From positions 22,173,621 to 22,237,620 of the forward strand of contig OZ038495.1 of assembly GCA_964036315.1 (NCBI GenBank): 64,000 bases of DNA, given 5' to 3'. Below, piece by piece: positions 21,566-32,317 of this stretch; positions within the stretch are counted from its first letter, which is position 1; each line of letters starts with the position of its first letter. A program made the position numbers and the translations under genes. The notes under the pieces were generated by a model that saw only the letters and a list, made by a program, of their open reading frames with translations, was not told where the DNA came from and did not search any database. The DNA is from Acanthosepion esculentum (taxonomy: Eukaryota; Mollusca; Cephalopoda; Sepiida; Sepiidae).

Positions 21566-23976
21566 ATGGAGGAATTCAAAAGTCTATTCCAAGATTTTTT
21601 AAAGTTCCAATTGGAACAAGAAACTAAAATGTTAGAACAACAGAATACATTCCAGATGCAGTTACAGGAGGAAACTTTCAAAAGACAGATGCAATTCCAA
21701 CAGAAAATGGAACAAATGCATGAGGAGTTTCAAAACAAAATTCTGGAAATAACCGAGAACAGGAAAGAGAAAAGTCTAGAAAATGATTCCTTCCCAGAGA
21801 ATACAATATGGAATTCTATTGAAATATTCACGTACAGTCCAGATGAAGAGGTAACTTTTCAAGAATATTTAAAAAAATATACGGACATATATAACGAGGA
21901 TTGCCATTTGTGGTCTGAAGGAAAGAAGGTTAGGCTTCTTTTAAGTAAATTAGGACCTGCTGAGCATAACAAATTGGTAAACTACATTTTACCAAAAAGA
22001 ACTAATGAATTAACATTTACCGATGTGGTAAATATATTAAGCGAGCTATTTAGTCAAAAGACATCTTTGTTCCACAAGAGGTGGAAATGTTTAAATTTGA
22101 TTAAAGATGACGAACATGACTATATAACGTACGCAGCCAATGTGAATAAGCATTGTGAAGAATTCAAACTAGCAGAGCTAAGGGCAGACAATTTTAAGTG
22201 CTTGGTGTTTATTCAAGGTCTGGTAGCGGAAAAAGACGCAGATTTGAGAAAATTAGTACTGGCAAAATTGGAAAGCAATCCAAGTATTACGGTACAGAAA
22301 TTGGCACAAGACTGCACAAGATATGTTAGCGTAAAAAAAGACGTTAAAAAGATAGAACAGTCTGGCGTTTCGCATGTAAGGAAAATGCGATACAAAAAAG
22401 AAAGTCAGTCTGACAAAAAGAATAATAAAATTTCAAAAAGTAAAAAACCAGGAAAAAACAAACAAAAGCGCCCGAAGCCATGTTTTGCTTGCGGTGAACT
22501 ACACTGGTATAGATATTGCAATTTTAAAAATAAAAAATGTTTCAACTGTGAAAGAGTTGGGCACAAACCCCCGCATTGCCATTCAAAAAATAAGGGCAAT
22601 AAAATAAGGAAACTAAAGTCCAACGAGCTAAACGATGGAATAACTCGAAAATTCGTTACCGTCGAAATAAATAATAAAAAAATAAAAATGCAACTTGACA
22701 CGGGTTCGGATCTCTCTATCATAAATTTGCATACGTGGAAGAAGTTGGGGAAACCAACTTTAATGATGGCAAAGAAAATTGCGAAGTCAGTGACGGGAGA
22801 AAAAATACAATTAATTGGAGAAATTGTTACAAACGTCACGTTAAATAAAAAAACGCGAAAAGTGAAACTATTTGTCATGGAAAATGCCACGAATTTTCTC
22901 GGTACGAACTGGATAACAGAATTTCAGTTGTGGGATCTACCGATAAATTCTTTCTGTTACAAGGTAAAAAGCATAAACTCCGAAGCTCAAAAATTAATAG
23001 AGAAACTAAAGGAAACATTTCCTACTGTTTTTTCTCCGGGCTTGGGAACGTGTACCAAGATGGAGGCAAAATTCTTTTTAAAAGAAAATGCTCAGGCGGT
23101 ATTCAAAAAGAAAAGGAATGTTCCGTTTGCATCAATAGAACAGATTGATAAAGAATTGGACAGATTAGAGAAATCCGGTGTACTCAAAAAAGTTGACTAC
23201 AGTGATTGGGCAGCCCCGACGGTATATGTGAAGAAAAAGTCTAAAGACATTCGTGTTTACGCAGATTTTTCAACGGGGTTAAACGCGGCACTCAAAGACT
23301 ATAATTATCCTCTACCAACAGCAGAAGAAATATTTGCAAACCTTAATGGAGGCACTGTATTTTCGAAGATAGACCTCAGCGATGCATATCTGCAAATACC
23401 GGTAGAGGAAGAAACGTCTAAACTTTTGTGTATTAACACACATCGGGGTCTGTATAAATTTAACAGACTACCTTTTGGGATTAAGGTCGCCCCCGCCATT
23501 TTCCAACAACTAATGGATTCGATGTTGGGTGGTTTAGATTTCGCAGTAGCGTATCTAGACGACATCCTCATGAGAAGTACAAGTATTGCAGAACATGTAA
23601 AACATGTCAATGCAGTAGTTTCCAGAATACAGGAGTTTGGTTTTAAACTCAAGGAAACTAAATGCGAGTTCTTCATGGATAAAGTGAAATATCTGGGGCA
23701 GATCATCGATAAGAATGGTAGAAGGCCAGATCCAGAGCGAGCAGTGACTATAAAAGACATGCCGGCTCCAAAAGATATTACAACTTTACAAAGTTTTTTG
23801 GGACTAGCTAATTATTACCAAATTTACATCCCTAACATGTATGATCTGCGGCAACCATTAAATGAACTTTTAAAGAAAGGAAAATCCTGGAAGTGGACTA
23901 ATGAATGCTAGAAAGCATTTGAAAAGATAAAGGAAGCTTTAACCTCGGAATTATTTCTAACCCACTACAACCCGGA
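21566..23976 (+). pseudogene. Gypsy gag-pol, 5' segment
   Basis: The retrotransposon polyprotein forms capsid, processes itself and copies RNA into DNA. I take the first ATG at 21566 as the start; the frame is open slightly upstream from a TTG. Gag begins with a Gln/Glu-rich coiled-coil-like stretch (about 21570-21770). It ends with two zinc knuckles from 22481: CFACGELHWYRYC and CFNCERVGHKPPHC. The protease active site is QLDTGSDLSI at about 22691-22720. Reverse transcriptase shows FSKIDLSDAYLQIPV (about 23360), LPFGIKVAPAIFQQ and YLDD at 23552-23563, then FLGLANYYQIYIPN. An in-frame TAG follows NEC at 23909-23911. Similarity continues beyond it (KAFEKIKEAL, LTHYNP) until the retroposon at 23977. 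Confidence 0.95.
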
Positions 23977-24767
23977 CCGTCCTGGGTAAGACGATAAACT
24001 GCATCCCCGTCCTGGGTAAGACGATAAACTGCACCCCCGTCCTGGGTGGGACGATGGACTGCGTCTGGCAGTAGGGCCTCTGATCGGGAGGTTTTGCGGG
24101 TCGTGACGCCGCCTCTTGGTTGCTGGTGTTCCCGGGTCCGCCCTGACCCGGTGTTGTGGCACCTGTGGCACCTGTTGTTGTCCCATCTATGGGCGAATAC
24201 TTGGCCCCACAACCTGACTATGAAAGTGTAAAGATGGATTTTAGTGCCAGAAGCGCTTTGTGGAGAGAAAACAGTATCAGCAATATCTTTTTGACAAAGA
24301 GATCATACCTACAGTAGGATCTTGTCAGCATTGAATAGCCCATTGAGGTTGATATGTCACAAAACAAAGCGAACCAAACTATACATTTTTGAAAAAGATC
24401 ACAAAAGACCAGAATGAAAATGAAAAAATATTATTACCAGCTCTACGTTTTCGAAAAGTATTGTTGCCGGCTATACGTTTTTGAAAAAAACATTATTGCC
24501 AGCTCTACGTTTTTGGAAAAAAACATTATTGCCAGCTCTACGTTTTTGGAAAAATATTATTACCAGCTCTACGTTTTTGGAAAAATATTATTGCCAGCTC
24601 TACGTTTTTGAAAAAATATTATTACCAGCTCTACGTTTTTGAAAAAATATTATTATGATTTAAAACACCCTTAAATACAAAAAAATCCAGTTTCAGCATT
24701 AAATGACCCATAGGGGTTGATATGCTGGTAAAACAAATAAACAATCAATCAATCAATCAATCAATCA
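23977..24767 (+). mobile_element. monomer-headed retroposon, copy 1 (inside Gypsy pol)
   Basis: Inserted into the Gypsy frame and flanked by the 10-bp duplication ACAACCCGGA (23967-23976 and 24768-24777). The 5' end starts CCGTCCTGGGTAAGACGATA, with three 30-bp units. Then come a conserved body (GGCCTCTGATCGGGAGGTTT, a CCTGACCCGG region, TATGAAAGTGTAAA), an internal 3'-end-like segment (24323-24382), about seven ~31-bp units with CCAGCTCTACGTTTTTG (about 24414-24655) and a second 3' end (24691-24740) with an (AATC)n tail. The two 3' ends suggest a partial dimer or template switch. No protein is encoded. Confidence 0.9.
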
Positions 24768-25132
24768 ACAACCCGGAGTTAGAAATCATAGTAGCTTGCG
24801 ATGCTAGTGCGTATGGAATAGGAGCGTGCATTTTACACAAAATGACAGATGGTCAAGTAAAATCAATTGCTCATGCTTCTAGAGCACTACTTCCGGCTGA
24901 GAAGAATTACTCTCAGATAGAGAAAGAGGCGCTCGGAATAATATTTGCGGTAGCGAAATTTCACCGTTTTCTCTACGGTCGACATTTTAAGCTACAAACC
25001 GATCATAAGCCTCTAATTTCGATTTTTGGATCGAAAAAGGGTTTGCCGAAGCATACAACAAACCGACTACAAAGGTGGGCTACAATATTACTAAAATTAC
25101 GGCATAAACACAATATTCAGGACATGGCCTAG
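24768..25132 (+). pseudogene. Gypsy pol, RNase H segment
   Basis: Continues the polyprotein after the retroposon: LEIIVACDASAYGIGACILH (RNase H catalytic Asp at the DAS), then YSQIEKEALGIIFAVAKFH, FKLQTDHKPLI and TNRLQRWATILL. It stops at 25132 after HNIQ. The distal RNase H, linker and integrase are missing. Confidence 0.93.
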
Positions 25133-25149
25133 CCGTTAACATCAATTTT

Positions 25150-25335
25150 CACACACACACATACACATACACACATATATATATGAGAGAGAGAGAGATA
25201 AATATAGATATAGGTATGATAAAAAAGAATTCGTGCTATCGACGTTGGATATTATGCATATTTACTAATATATATATGTGTGTGAGTGTGTGTATGCATA
25301 CATATATGTATATATATATATGTGTGTGTGTTTGA
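25150..25335. repeat. mixed CA/TA/GA microsatellites
   Basis: Short CA, TA, GA and GT runs mark the breakpoint where the Gypsy element ends. Confidence 0.85.
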
Positions 25336-25501
25336 AGTCTGATAATATTCATTTTTTAACATAATGTCCTTCATTGTCAAAGCATTTAACTGAATATTTC
25401 TTCAATGATCCCACAGATCGAACAATTTACAGTGAAAATCTGATAACTTTATCAGAACTACGCAGTGTTAATCAACATTCTCGCACGTACGCACACAGTC
25501 T

Positions 25502-25646
<145 letters not shown>

Positions 25647-25654
25647 AATGTGAA

Positions 25655-25810
25655 TTAAAAAGTAACTCTCTATTATAGTGATTTTACAAGCATAGCCTGG
25701 ATGTTGTACAAGGCCGAAAGTAAGGGCCATACAGTGAGGATCGAACTCACTACTAATTCGTAATTGTTTTAGCGAGACAAGCTTGCTTACCATTACACCA
25801 CCTCGAGGAG
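25655..25810 (-). mobile_element. tRNA-derived SINE (minus strand)
   Basis: Same family as 8320-8470: minus-strand GGTGTAATGGTAAGCAAGC head, GTGAGTTCGATCCTCAC B box and a body with TCGGCCTTGTACAACATCC. Confidence 0.8.
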
Positions 25811-25839
25811 GTCTAACTCCCTATTATATGTATGAGTGG

Positions 25840-26065
25840 CCAGCCAGGAGTCCTGACTTAAAACCCTGCGTCTTTTTTCTTTGGGGTTAGTTAAAGGAGT
25901 AAGTCTACTATACAAAACCAATACTTTGGAAGAACTTCAAGGGCGAATACAAGAAGTTATGTCTTCTATACTACAAGAGTTCCTGGCAAAATAAGTTGAC
26001 GTGATTTCTGGGCGAATAGAGAAACTGGTAGCGAAATCTGGTGCCCATAACGAATTTTAAATAAA
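25840..26065 (+). pseudogene. mariner/IS630-type transposase C-terminus
   Basis: The plus strand reads DLKPCVFFLWG (cognate of the SPDLxPCDFFLWG third-acidic-residue motif) and then, after a frameshift, YKTNTLEELQGRIQEVM followed by RIEKLVAKSGAH. It represents the last ~75 codons of a transposase different from the mariner at 4843. A SINE lies immediately upstream. Confidence 0.7.
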
Positions 26066-26459
26066 ACATACTAAACTCTTTCTTCTCATATCCATTTCTT
26101 GTAAAAATTATAGTTAATAAATAAGTATTTTAAAATGGGGAGTTACTTTTCCAGCACCCTCTCTATATATTTCCGGAAACTCATCTTCGTGTGGTAGAAT
26201 TTGAAAAACTTATTGATTTATCATTTTATGTTACAATAAATTCCATATTTGATAGTGCTTAGACTTGATTACTATTTTCTGGGATGGAGTCATTGACTGT
26301 GAGTTTTATATCATTTCATTATTTGAATTCAATGCTGTAGGCACAACCATTCACACCTACATTACGCCCATTCATATAAACCAACTAAACATGGTACGAT
26401 TATTAAAAAACGCATATGCAAGCAGTCATAACGATGTTCAAAATATACTTGTATGACGA

Positions 26460-26460
<1 letters not shown>
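26066..26460. other. no feature seen
   Basis: AT-rich, no recognised motif. Confidence 0.4.
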
Positions 26461-26496
<36 letters not shown>

Positions 26497-26782
26497 CACT
26501 CTGTTCATATCTATCTATCTATCTCACTCTGTTCATATCTATCTATCAATCTCACTCTGTTCATATCTATCTATCAATCTCACTCTGTTCATATCTATCT
26601 ATCAATCTCACTCTGTTCATATCTATCTATCTATCTCACTCTGTTCATATCTATCTATCTATCTCACTCTGTTCATATCTATCTATCAATCTCACTCTGT
26701 TCATATCTATCTATCAATCTCACTCTGTTCATATCTATCTATCAATCTCACTCTGTTCATATCTATCTATCTAGCTAGCTAG

Positions 26783-26852
<70 letters not shown>

Positions 26853-27391
26853 CACTCTGTTCATATCTATCTATCTATTTCACTCTGTTCATATCTATCT
26901 ATCTATCTATTTCACTCTGTTCATATCTATCTATCTATCTATTTCACTCTGTTCATATCTATCTATCTATCTATTTCACTCTGTTCATATCTATCTATCT
27001 ATCTCACTCTGTTCATATCTATCTATCTATTTCACTCTGTTCATATCTATCTATCTCACTCTGTTCATATCTATCTATCTCACTCTGTTCATATCTATCT
27101 ATCTCACTCTGTTCATATCTATCTATCTCACTCTGTTCATATCTATCTATCTATCTCACTCTGTTCATATCTATCTATCTCACTCTGTTCATATCTATCT
27201 ATCTCACTCTGTTCATATCTATCTATCTATCTCACTCTGTTCATATCTATCTATCTCACTCTGTTCATATCTATCTATCTCACTCTGTTCATATCTATCT
27301 ATCTCACTCTGTTCATATCTATCTATCTCACTCTGTTCATATCTATCTATCTATCTCACTCTGTTCATATCTATCTATCTCACTCTGTTCA

Positions 27392-27428
<37 letters not shown>

Positions 27429-27531
27429 CACTCTGTTCATATCTATCTATCTATCTCACTCTGTTCATATCTATCTATCTATCTATCTCACTCTGTTCAT
27501 ATCTATCTATCTATCTATCTCACTCTGTTCA

Positions 27532-27578
<47 letters not shown>

Positions 27579-27591
27579 TTCACTCTGTTCA

Positions 27592-27646
<55 letters not shown>

Positions 27647-27659
27647 TTCACTCTGTTCA

Positions 27660-27702
<43 letters not shown>

Positions 27703-27867
27703 TTCACTCTGTTCATATCTATCTATCTATCTATCTATCTATTTCACTCTGTTCATATCTATCTATCTATTCCACTCTGTTCATATCTATCTATTTCACT
27801 CTGTTCATATCTATCTATCTATCTATTTCACTCTGTTCATATCTATCTATCTATTTCACTCTGTTCA

Positions 27868-27938
<71 letters not shown>

Positions 27939-27979
27939 TTCACTCTGTTCATATCTATCTATCTATCTATCTATCTATA
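26461..27979. repeat. compound (TATC)n array with CACTCTGTTCA spacers
   Basis: About 1.5 kb of TATC tetranucleotides regularly interrupted by TCACTCTGTTCATATC or the T variant TTCACTCTGTTCATATC. This gives higher-order units of about 24-60 bp. The CAATC variant clusters near the start and the ATTTCACTC variant near the end. Confidence 0.98.
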
Positions 27980-28019
27980 ATTTCATGAAGGGACTAAGAT
28001 CTTCCAAGAACAAATAAAA

Positions 28020-28270
28020 AAAAAATGTCAAGCGTGCAGTTGAGAAAAGAGAAATCATTGATCCAGCAATTCATCAATTTACATGTCATGAATGTGACAA
28101 AATATGCACTTCTAGTGCAGGCCTCGTTAACTACAAGAAGAATAGATCTTTCACAAATTGCGGTCAGTATTAAGCAGGGAATAACTTAACATCCGGGGTA
28201 TGTGAGAAGACATTCAAAAAACCTAAGATCAAACTGAACAGAATTTACAAAACAGGCCGTCTATAGAACA
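28020..28270 (+). pseudogene. zinc-finger LINE C-terminus fragment
   Basis: The plus strand reads KREIIDPAIHQFTCHECDKI, then CTSSAGLVNY, giving a CX2C pair and a partial C2H2-like finger. Further on is SGVCEKTFKKPK, a second degraded finger. Fingers of the form CxxCxKxCxSxAGLxxH at the end of a LINE ORF are characteristic of some invertebrate non-LTR elements. Both the His positions and the frame are damaged. Confidence 0.55.
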
Positions 28271-28362
28271 ACTTATTTTGTCATGTCTGCAATACGTATT
28301 GAGTGTTACTTGCTGGCTTCTCACAAGAACTAAAAGTGGTCGTCATACTCGTTTAATGAGTA

Positions 28363-28389
28363 TCTATCTATCTCAGACTATTCACAAAA

Positions 28390-28422
<33 letters not shown>
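28363..28422. repeat. (TATC)n microsatellite
   Basis: Two TATC runs separated by about 15 bases. Confidence 0.95.
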
Positions 28423-28424
<2 letters not shown>

Positions 28425-28599
28425 CATTACAAGCAAAATATTTGGGTTCACCCTGCATTTCTTTAAATGCATTTTTGAAACAAAAGATAAAATTTCGTTA
28501 ACTACAGTGTATTTGCTTTTATTCTGAAAAAAAAAACCAGAAAGAAAAAACAAAACAGTTATCTATAAAGCATTATCATATAACACCATCAGATTTTGT

Positions 28600-28960
28600 T
28601 TTTCTTAATAAAACCACAGCCTGCCTTGATCACTGTTTTAAAAATTCGTAGCAATCTTTCCAACAGTTTCTGAAAAAAGGTAGATAGCAGACATGCCCCA
28701 AACATTTATCAAGCATTAAAAAAGCTCACTCTCACTCTTTGACCTCTTTTATCCAATTCATCCATAATAATTCATGGGGGAGAGGTCAGGAGGTTAAGGC
28801 GGTCAAGTCATAATTTCTGTTTTTGATTTGAGGTAATTTTGAAGAGTGTTTCGGATTGTTGTTTTGTTGAAGGTTTTTTTTTCTAATTATGCGTAAACCA
28901 GCGGGTATAGCATGTTTGGCAAAATCCAATGACATTGTTCTTTTTTCGTGATTCCTTTAT
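28600..28960 (-). pseudogene. Tc1-like transposase C-terminus (minus strand)
   Basis: In broken frames the minus strand reads NYYG*IG*KRSKSE (a cognate of PIELLWDELDR), LDKCLGHVCYLPFF and a terminal CYEFLKQ segment. It is likely the 3' part of the same element whose WTDES region lies on the minus strand at 29405-29450. Confidence 0.55.
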
Positions 28961-29039
28961 CTTGAATCAACTCTCCAGCCATTTTGTATTTCCAGCCGTT
29001 TTGTATAAAACGTCTACTCTGAGGGTCACTGATGAAAAC

Positions 29040-29109
29040 AAAATATAATATTCGTAATAAAAAATATTAATAATTTAGCAAAATGTATTGTGGACAGACG
29101 AATCTGAAT

Positions 29110-29166
<57 letters not shown>

Positions 29167-29216
29167 CTTCTCTTATATATATATATATCAGAGCTCCTTT
29201 TATACACACACAGACG

Positions 29217-29256
<40 letters not shown>

Positions 29257-29279
29257 CACATACACATATCAGAGCTCCT

Positions 29280-29321
<42 letters not shown>

Positions 29322-29465
29322 CTCCTCTTATATATATATATATATATATATCAGAGCTCCTCTTATACCCACACACACACATATATATATATATAAATAT
29401 ATATATCAGAGCTCCTCTTACTACCAAATATTCAAATTCGGATTCGTCTGTATTCATCTTATATA

Positions 29466-29480
<15 letters not shown>
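29040..29480. mobile_element. Tc1-like catalytic segment, inverted duplication around TA arrays
   Basis: The plus strand at 29083-29113 encodes [11 protein letters not shown]. The minus strand at 29405-29450 encodes TDESEFEY followed by FGSKRSSDI. Between them are TA arrays and about six copies of TCAGAGCTCCTCTTATA, the reverse complement of the KRSSD codons. A small piece of transposase has thus been multiplied together with the microsatellite. The same WTDES region occurs intact at 40592. Confidence 0.7.
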
Positions 29481-29498
<18 letters not shown>

Positions 29499-29513
29499 TT
29501 CTCCTGTAGAGTT

Positions 29514-29570
29514 TTTCTCCCATAACTACATTTTCTTTCTACCAAGGTAGAAAATGTAGCTATGGGAAAA
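29514..29570. repeat. short hairpin
   Basis: The arm CCCATAACTACATTTTC...CTACC pairs with GGTAGAAAATGTAGCTATGGG with a few mismatches and a 3-base bulge. Confidence 0.6.
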
Positions 29571-29739
29571 TGATTCTCCCGAATACTTACACATATATTT
29601 TCTTCTGTACCAAACATTGTGACATACCAATGATAGGCGTTTTCTTACAATATGACAGAACGTAGAAACAAGTGAATTCTTAAAGGCATTAAAAAGTTGG
29701 ATAGTGAATGTAACGTATATAACATATGTAACATATATG

Positions 29740-29990
29740 TGAATGTAACCCGGCCTAGGGATTATGAGTTCAATCCTTAGGCCGGGTAGACTCAGTGAAA
29801 AGTGGACCAGCAAAAACTAAACAATTAACCAAAATGAGGTGTTCCTAAACCTGGACAGCGAAATGTAAACAATTTGCCTCGGAAAATAAAGGGTTCAGTT
29901 CGAAATCCCCTCAGTCAACACATACTTGAAGAAGGCCGAATAGCACAACGGACGAAATGTTGCGATCGAAATAACAAAGATGATGACATT
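29740..29990 (+). mobile_element. SINE-like segment with conserved central motif
   Basis: GAGTTCAATCCTTAGGCC resembles a B box, and a second B-box-like GGTTCAGTTCGAAATCCCC lies at about 29890-29909. ACTTGAAGAAGGCCGAATAG and CAACGGACGAAATGTTG follow (29924-29962), the core also seen at 1062-1100 and 33395-33435. Confidence 0.55.
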
Positions 29991-30639
29991 ATTCCGGTTA
30001 TAAATAATCGTTTTTTTTTAAATTTATTTTCAAGATAGATTTAAATTGTTATACTTCCGTCATTTTATGTTGAATAGATCTTTTAAAATTTACACCTACA
30101 TCAAACAAATTCGATTTCTTTAAAACATGCCACAAGTGAATAAAATACAAAACAAGCCACGAATGCCATTATTATCTCCCCCTCCCATTCCTGTCCTCGC
30201 CTATGAAGCAAAGGCCCAGTCAAAAGGATGGGTTAAAGCATCTTTAAATAAGAAATTTGGGAAAGAAGTCGAAACCGGTTTGCATTAAAATCCTGTTCAC
30301 TCAAGTGTAATTATTTCTGTTTCTTTGTTTGGAAACAATCCCCAAACTCCTACGTTTACTTTCTGCATAACTGATTACTACGATATAGAATAAAACATAT
30401 TTTTTAGAATCAAAAGAGGAAATGATGTCATTGGACGTTGGAAAAGGAAGTGCATCATGACCTAACTTAATACATAGCCGTCGAGAAGATAACGAAGGAT
30501 TTCTAAAGGTTGATTACAACACTTGTTTCCCAGTAAATTAAAACTTAATCTCTAATCTATTTTCTTTAAATGATAATTTGTTTTAAATTGTAACTTTCTT
30601 ATCAAATTTATTTTTATTTTTTTTAGATTTACTGTATAA
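29991..30639. other. no feature seen
   Basis: AT-rich without recognisable motif. Confidence 0.4.
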
Positions 30640-30840
30640 AGCTCTTGGTACAGGCCAGTCGCCTCCGCTGGGCAGGTGACGTGTCCAGAATGTGTCTCTA
30701 TTTGGAGAACTCGCTAGCAGCATGAGTCCAAAACAACGCTTCAAGGATCAGTTGAAAACATCCCTGACACAAGCCAACTTCGACCCTGACCTGGGAAACC
30801 GTTGCTGCAAATCTGCCTTCCTGACGTAGGACCATCCGAG
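30640..30840 (+). mobile_element. zinc-finger LINE tail, 5' piece
   Basis: The plus strand reads SRLRWAGDVSRM, a conserved LINE C-terminal motif, followed in shifted frames by RFKDQLKTSLTQANFDPDL-type text. It continues at 31543 after the inserted retroposon. Confidence 0.75.
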
Positions 30841-31533
30841 TGGGTGGGGGTTGGTTTGGTTTGTTTTATGGCACATCAACCTCAATGGGTCATTTAATGC
30901 CGACAAATTTTTTTTATTGCTGACAATATTTTCTTTCAAAATAAACTATAGTTGGTAATATCTTTTTTTTCTAAAAATGTATTGCTGGTAATAATTTTTT
31001 TTACAAAGTATTTCTGATATGTATTTGTTGAAACTTGACTAATGCATGGAATAATAATGCAACACAAAATGTACTTAGAACAAAATGTATTGAAACAAGA
31101 AAGTGTACACAATATTTACATATAGTCTTTTGTATATTCCTGGGAAGACCGTTCCTGGAGAATGTGTTGACTGAGTCGCAGTCGGGCAGAGTCTCTGGTT
31201 GAATCTCTTGATTCGTTCCCTCTCTTCCCGGTACCAACCATATTTATATGGTCGGTACTCCACTATGCAAATTAGGTGGATCCTACCACAACAGTATTAA
31301 AACCTATTTTTACACTTTCATAGTGTTTTGACCCCAGTTTGGGTGTCAACTATTTGCCCATGGCTGGGACTCTAACAGGTGCTACCACCCCGGGTCAGGG
31401 TGGACCTAGGAACATCAGCAATTAAGAGGTGGTTCCACGCTCCTCAAAACCTTCTGATCAGAGCCTTGCTGTTGGATGTAGTTTATCGTCTTACCCAGGA
31501 TGCGGATGTAGATTACCGTCATACCCAGGACGG
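30841..31533 (-). mobile_element. monomer-headed retroposon, copy 2 (inside LINE)
   Basis: Flanked by CCATCCGAG (30832-30840 and 31534-31542). On the minus strand it starts CCGTCCTGGGTATGACGG, at the same first base as copy 1. It carries two 30-bp units, the conserved body, a short ~30-bp array with ATTACCAGCAATACA, and a 3' end TTGATGTGCCATAAAACAAA with an (AAACC)-type tail. A solo LTR (31026-31293) sits inside it. Confidence 0.9.
31026..31293 (-). mobile_element. solo LTR, 268 bp, 5-bp target duplication
   Basis: Bounded by TGTTG and CAACA and flanked on both sides by GTATT (31021-31025 and 31294-31298). Removing it restores the retroposon text that matches copy 3. On the minus strand a TATA-like CCATATAAATATGG lies about 45 bases in, which suggests minus-strand transcription. 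No internal region is present, so it arose by LTR-LTR recombination. A 5-bp duplication fits Gypsy, BEL or Copia. It has no similarity that I can see to the LTR at 21146. Confidence 0.85.
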
Positions 31534-31542
31534 CCATCCGAG

Positions 31543-31770
31543 GCGGGACCAGGACGTTTGAGTTCAATCGCTAATAGGATCTGCGACGTGCTCTCAGGAG
31601 GTCCCGACTCACCCAGCCGCATCCACTACACACTCCTCGGTGACTCCTGCTCACAACTCTTCAGGAGGAGGCTAGGCCTTCACAGCCATCTCCGTCACCG
31701 CTACCAGAAGGGAGAGGATAACGTTCTCGATGCTCGGATGCGAGCGGACGCCGACGACAGGCCAGTGCAT
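31543..31770 (+). mobile_element. zinc-finger LINE tail, 3' piece
   Basis: After the retroposon the LINE resumes: SCSQLFRRRLGLHSHLRHRY resembles a terminal C2H2 finger of the form CxxCxRxFxxxLGLxSHLRxH with the first Cys pair damaged. It is GC-rich relative to its flanks. Confidence 0.6.
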
Positions 31771-31830
31771 CCGTAAAAATAATACAAATATCAGTTAAAC
31801 AAAATAAGAGACATTTTCAATCAATTTAAA

Positions 31831-32110
31831 CTAATACAAACTACTAAATCTAAAAAGTATAACAATATTTGATACATTTACTTGTAAAAAAGGAAAACTT
31901 TGCCCAGTATAAAAAAAATCTGGAATTTGTGATAGTTGATCATGACTGTTCCTAGAGTTTGTTTTTTTATTCATTATGTGTCCTAGAAATCTCAACTGCT
32001 TGTTTCTAAATATAAGTGTCTGTTTTATTTTCATTTTACTTAAAAGTACCTTGTAACTCACATGCTCCGTCCATGGTATTCTCAAGATTCTTTTGTAGAA
32101 CCACATAATA
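31831..32110 (-). mobile_element. RTE-like LINE C-terminus (minus strand)
   Basis: The minus strand reads MWFYKRILRIPWTEHVSYK, then FRNKQLRFLGHIMNK, the well-conserved C-terminal motif of RTE-type reverse-transcriptase ORFs. It is open for about 90 codons but lacks the reverse-transcriptase core. Confidence 0.88.
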
Positions 32111-32317
32111 TTCGAAGTGGAAAGAGCTTATTTGAGTTGGAAATCCACGTTAGAAATCCTAGCTTTGACCTGAGCTCGAACACCGGCCATTAACTTCCAG
32201 GTAGGCGACAGTTATTTGCAGTGATCATCGCATTTGGTAGCATACAGTAGCGAAATATTGCGTTATTTACCTATGTAAATCTATATAGTAAGTATTACCT
32301 CAAAATTATACCACTTG

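Larger units (their letters stand above)
21146..25132 (+). mobile_element. Ty3/Gypsy LTR retrotransposon, 3'-truncated
   Basis: The order is 5' LTR, repeated leader, gag, protease, reverse transcriptase, partial RNase H. The integrase, the 3' LTR and the rest of RNase H are absent: similarity stops at about 25132 just before CA/TA microsatellites. A retroposon interrupts it at 23977-24767. Gag and pol are in one frame, as in several Gypsy lineages. It is inactive, with an in-frame stop, an insertion and a truncation. Confidence 0.95.

Noticed and set aside
22405..22890. Minus-strand 161-codon frame
   Set aside because: Shadow of the Gypsy gag-pol frame; hydrophobic because the sense strand is Lys-rich.
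23305..23760. Minus-strand 151-codon frame
   Set aside because: Shadow of the reverse transcriptase domain.
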